49,448 nucleotides of DNA from the NCBI GenBank assembly GCA_029547185.1, contig JAKPPU010000116.1, positions 1-49,448 on the forward strand, written 5' to 3'. Position 1 is the stretch's first letter, and each line of letters begins with the position of its first letter. The notes under the pieces were generated by a model that saw only the letters and a list, made by a program, of their open reading frames with translations, was not told the origin of the DNA and did not search any database. Positions 47,676 through 49,448 of the stretch are shown in pieces. The DNA comes from Deltaproteobacteria bacterium (lineage in GTDB: Bacteria > Desulfobacterota > Desulfomonilia > UBA1062). Made by a program: the position numbers and the translations under genes.

Positions 47676-49448
47676 CTACTCCTGGAGAATCACCTGGCAC
47701 GTCCCTTCGTATTCACACCGTTTCCTGCACCTGTGGACGGCGCCCGTAGTCAGATTTGTCAGCACGATCTCGACCTCGTAAAAGTCCCCGGGCTGAAAAC
47801 GGGCTTCGGGATCCTTATCGACCTGGACGTTCAGCAAGACGCCTATGCCCCTGCTCCACTCACCGCAGCCAACCGTCACACAGCTGTCTTGCTGATGAAA
47901 ACTCCGGAGGTCCCCTATGGTATCGCCGTCGCATTCCCTCGTTGCCGTACAGTCATTTTGGGCAAAGCATATACTCATATCTCCCGGCCCGCTGTAGACG
48001 ACATCTTCAATATTCAGCCGATATTTGCAGCCCGGAAACAGGTTATTGGCGCATACGCTTCCACTATTTCCCAGGTACCAAGTGGGAAGAGCAATGTCCA
48101 CCATCTCGTGGCTTGTCGAGGAGAAAAACTGTATCTGCTTATGTCCGACACAGACGGCATCGGTCTCGTGAACGGCCGAACCCGCACCAAGGTTTCCCCT
48201 GTAGACGACGAAGAGATCGAGAAGGCCGTCGAGCTGCCGATTCGGCAGATTTTTTCTCAGCACATCGAATGAAAGCGAACCCGGGACCTCCCTCTTGCCG
48301 TTTGCTTCGAGTGCCCTGACGTACCCGTACGTATTTTCACCTGTCGGATATTTGATGACCAGCTCGATCCTCCCGTCGTTCATATCCTCACCGGTGGCGG
48401 TCGTGTTCGTCACGAAAAAACTGATGCGGTATCTGTCATCGAAGGTCTCGATGGTGCTGTCGCCTATCGACATGGTGCCCCGGAAGAAATAGTTGATGAG
48501 CCCTGCCGCGTAGCCGACGGTCTTCGGAACGAGATTCGCCGCATATGCCTCATGGACCGCATCGTCGAGGCAATAGGCGAGACGGTAGTATACGGTCAGG
48601 TCATTCTCCGAATTGGCGTAGATCCTGTCTGCCATGTATTTCACGGCCACGAAGTTGTCGATCTGCTCTCCATGCTTGTCCTTGGCCGAATGCATGACCA
48701 GATCGACCTTGCCGTCTTCCGCGGTTATCTCGTGAGGAACAGCGATCGGAGAGTTCAGGCTCGACACGCCGGGAAAGGGATGATAGTGCTTGTGTCCCTG
48801 CGGAAGGCCATCCGTGAAGATGGTGAAACGGCTTAAATAATTGGCATTGCAGTATTCGGCGAGCCCTGCCTGGGGCCGGCCGCCGCCCGCAACGGTCGCC
48901 TCGGGATTGGTGCCGTTGTAGACGCCTGCATCCCAGTATTCCTGAGGGGTTGAAAATTCAGGGATGGGTGCACCCTGGGCGAGGCCCGGAATATACGCTG
49001 CATTCTCCCTTGCCCTTTTCTTGACATGGAACTCGTAGAGATTCCCCAGCCAGGACATGGGATCAGGCCCCGCGAGCTCGGTATAGTCGAGGTGGCCGGA
49101 AAAGTCGTTCCTCGTGTGCGCGGGCACGCCCATGTCCTCGATGAGGTGGATGATCCGGCCGAGGCTCTCGCACATCTCCCTGAAATTCTCGTTCCTGACC
49201 TCTTCGTTTATGTCGGTCAGGGCTTCGTAAAAGTGCTCCCTTGCCTTTCTCCACGAGTAGTCATTGCATGAGCCGTCCATCCAGTGGATTCCCCAGCCGC
49301 ATGCATACAGCTCCTCCCCGTTCTCGCCATACCCCAATGCCCAGCTCCGGTTGGGCAGGCCGGTCATGAGATCATTAAGGCCATTATCCTTGCACGGGTT
49401 CCAGAAGTGGTTTCGCGCGCGCACGCCAAGGTCTTCGTTTGCGCTGCC
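47676..49448 (-). CDS. phospholipase C/P1 nuclease-like protein (5' end outside window)
   Basis: The frame is open to the window edge, so at least 590 residues are seen and the N-terminus, probably a signal peptide, is missing. The visible N-terminal part has the zinc-dependent PLC/S1-P1 nuclease pattern: ARNHFWNPCKDNGLND, a helix REHFYEALTD, then ESLGRIIHLIEDMGVPAHTRNDFSGH with His, Glu, Asp and His metal-type residues. The last 250 residues are a beta-rich region with many Cys (CANNLFPGC, CDGDTIGD, CVTVGCGEW, CRKRCEYEGTC), consistent with disulfides outside the cytoplasm. It probably acts on phospholipids or nucleotides outside the cell. It faces the anti-sigma gene across a 202-base gap with no clear feature. 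Confidence 0.75.
   Translation of the reverse strand, partial: GSANEDLGVRARNHFWNPCKDNGLNDLMTGLPNRSWALGYGENGEELYACGWGIHWMDGSCNDYSWRKAREHFYEALTDINEEVRNENFREMCESLGRIIHLIEDMGVPAHTRNDFSGHLDYTELAGPDPMSWLGNLYEFHVKKRARENAAYIPGLAQGAPIPEFSTPQEYWDAGVYNGTNPEATVAGGGRPQAGLAEYCNANYLSRFTIFTDGLPQGHKHYHPFPGVSSLNSPIAVPHEITAEDGKVDLVMHSAKDKHGEQIDNFVAVKYMADRIYANSENDLTVYYRLAYCLDDAVHEAYAANLVPKTVGYAAGLINYFFRGTMSIGDSTIETFDDRYRISFFVTNTTATGEDMNDGRIELVIKYPTGENTYGYVRALEANGKREVPGSLSFDVLRKNLPNRQLDGLLDLFVVYRGNLGAGSAVHETDAVCVGHKQIQFFSSTSHEMVDIALPTWYLGNSGSVCANNLFPGCKYRLNIEDVVYSGPGDMSICFAQNDCTATRECDGDTIGDLRSFHQQDSCVTVGCGEWSRGIGVLLNVQVDKDPEARFQPGDFYEVEIVLTNLTTGAVHRCRKRCEYEGTCQVILQE

Overview
The window is GC-rich bacterial chromosome with dense, mostly co-directional gene clusters. 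A Gram-negative envelope is indicated by a type II secretion cluster that includes gspN, lipoprotein signals and a flagellum. Two near-perfect sigma-54 promoters drive flagellar operons, and there is a class A RNase P RNA and a split glycine decarboxylase (gcvPA/gcvPB). This mix fits the former Deltaproteobacteria (Desulfobacterota-like); that placement is inference. Several genes start with TTG or GTG.

Layout. Positions 1-4865 (minus strand): a receiver-domain protein cut by the window edge, a small probably frameshifted gene, a MinD/ParA-type ATPase fused to a T2SSE_N domain, mutS, and a small unknown gene. Positions 4943-13391 (minus): two flagellar transcription units, fliK-flgD-flgE and fliL-M-N-O-P-Q-R, each behind its own sigma-54 promoter (13376-13391 and 9245-9260). 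Positions 13558-16558 (minus): phosphoribosyltransferase, PAS-PAS-GGDEF diguanylate cyclase and HAD hydrolase genes, overlapping. Positions 16630-24745 (minus): a PpiC-type foldase lipoprotein followed by gspF-G-H-I-J-K-L-M-N, with no gspC, gspD, gspE or prepilin peptidase nearby. Positions 24835-31749 (minus): a miscellany of thiamine pyrophosphokinase, HD-GYP protein, RfbC-type epimerase, an integral membrane protein, an RNase Z-like protein with an altered zinc motif, a nitroreductase, a GNAT acetyltransferase and a glycine-zipper lipoprotein.

From 31989 the plus strand dominates. A strong promoter precedes a thiolase and a fused enoyl-CoA hydratase/3-hydroxyacyl-CoA dehydrogenase; these two genes have the most extreme codon bias in the window and probably carry a major beta-oxidation flux. 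Positions 35406-36441 look like a genomic scar: several hairpins, a 3' tRNA-like remnant, and the severed N-terminus of a neutral ceramidase. A repeat-containing lipoprotein follows, then nadE (minus), rnpB (plus), an unrecognised 354-residue protein, folD, and gcvT-gcvH-gcvPA-gcvPB preceded by a short leader reading frame coupled to gcvT. An ECF sigma factor and a small zinc-finger anti-sigma factor follow the gcv genes closely. The window ends in a phospholipase C/P1 nuclease-like protein (minus), 5'-truncated by the edge.

Functional links: FolD, GcvT/H/PA/PB and the FadA/FadB-type pair make up a one-carbon and acyl-CoA metabolic block. The diguanylate cyclase and HD-GYP protein are opposing c-di-GMP enzymes on the same chromosome segment as flagellar and secretion genes, which suggests, without proving, a motility/secretion lifestyle switch. 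No CRISPR array, rRNA, intact tRNA or insertion sequence was seen.
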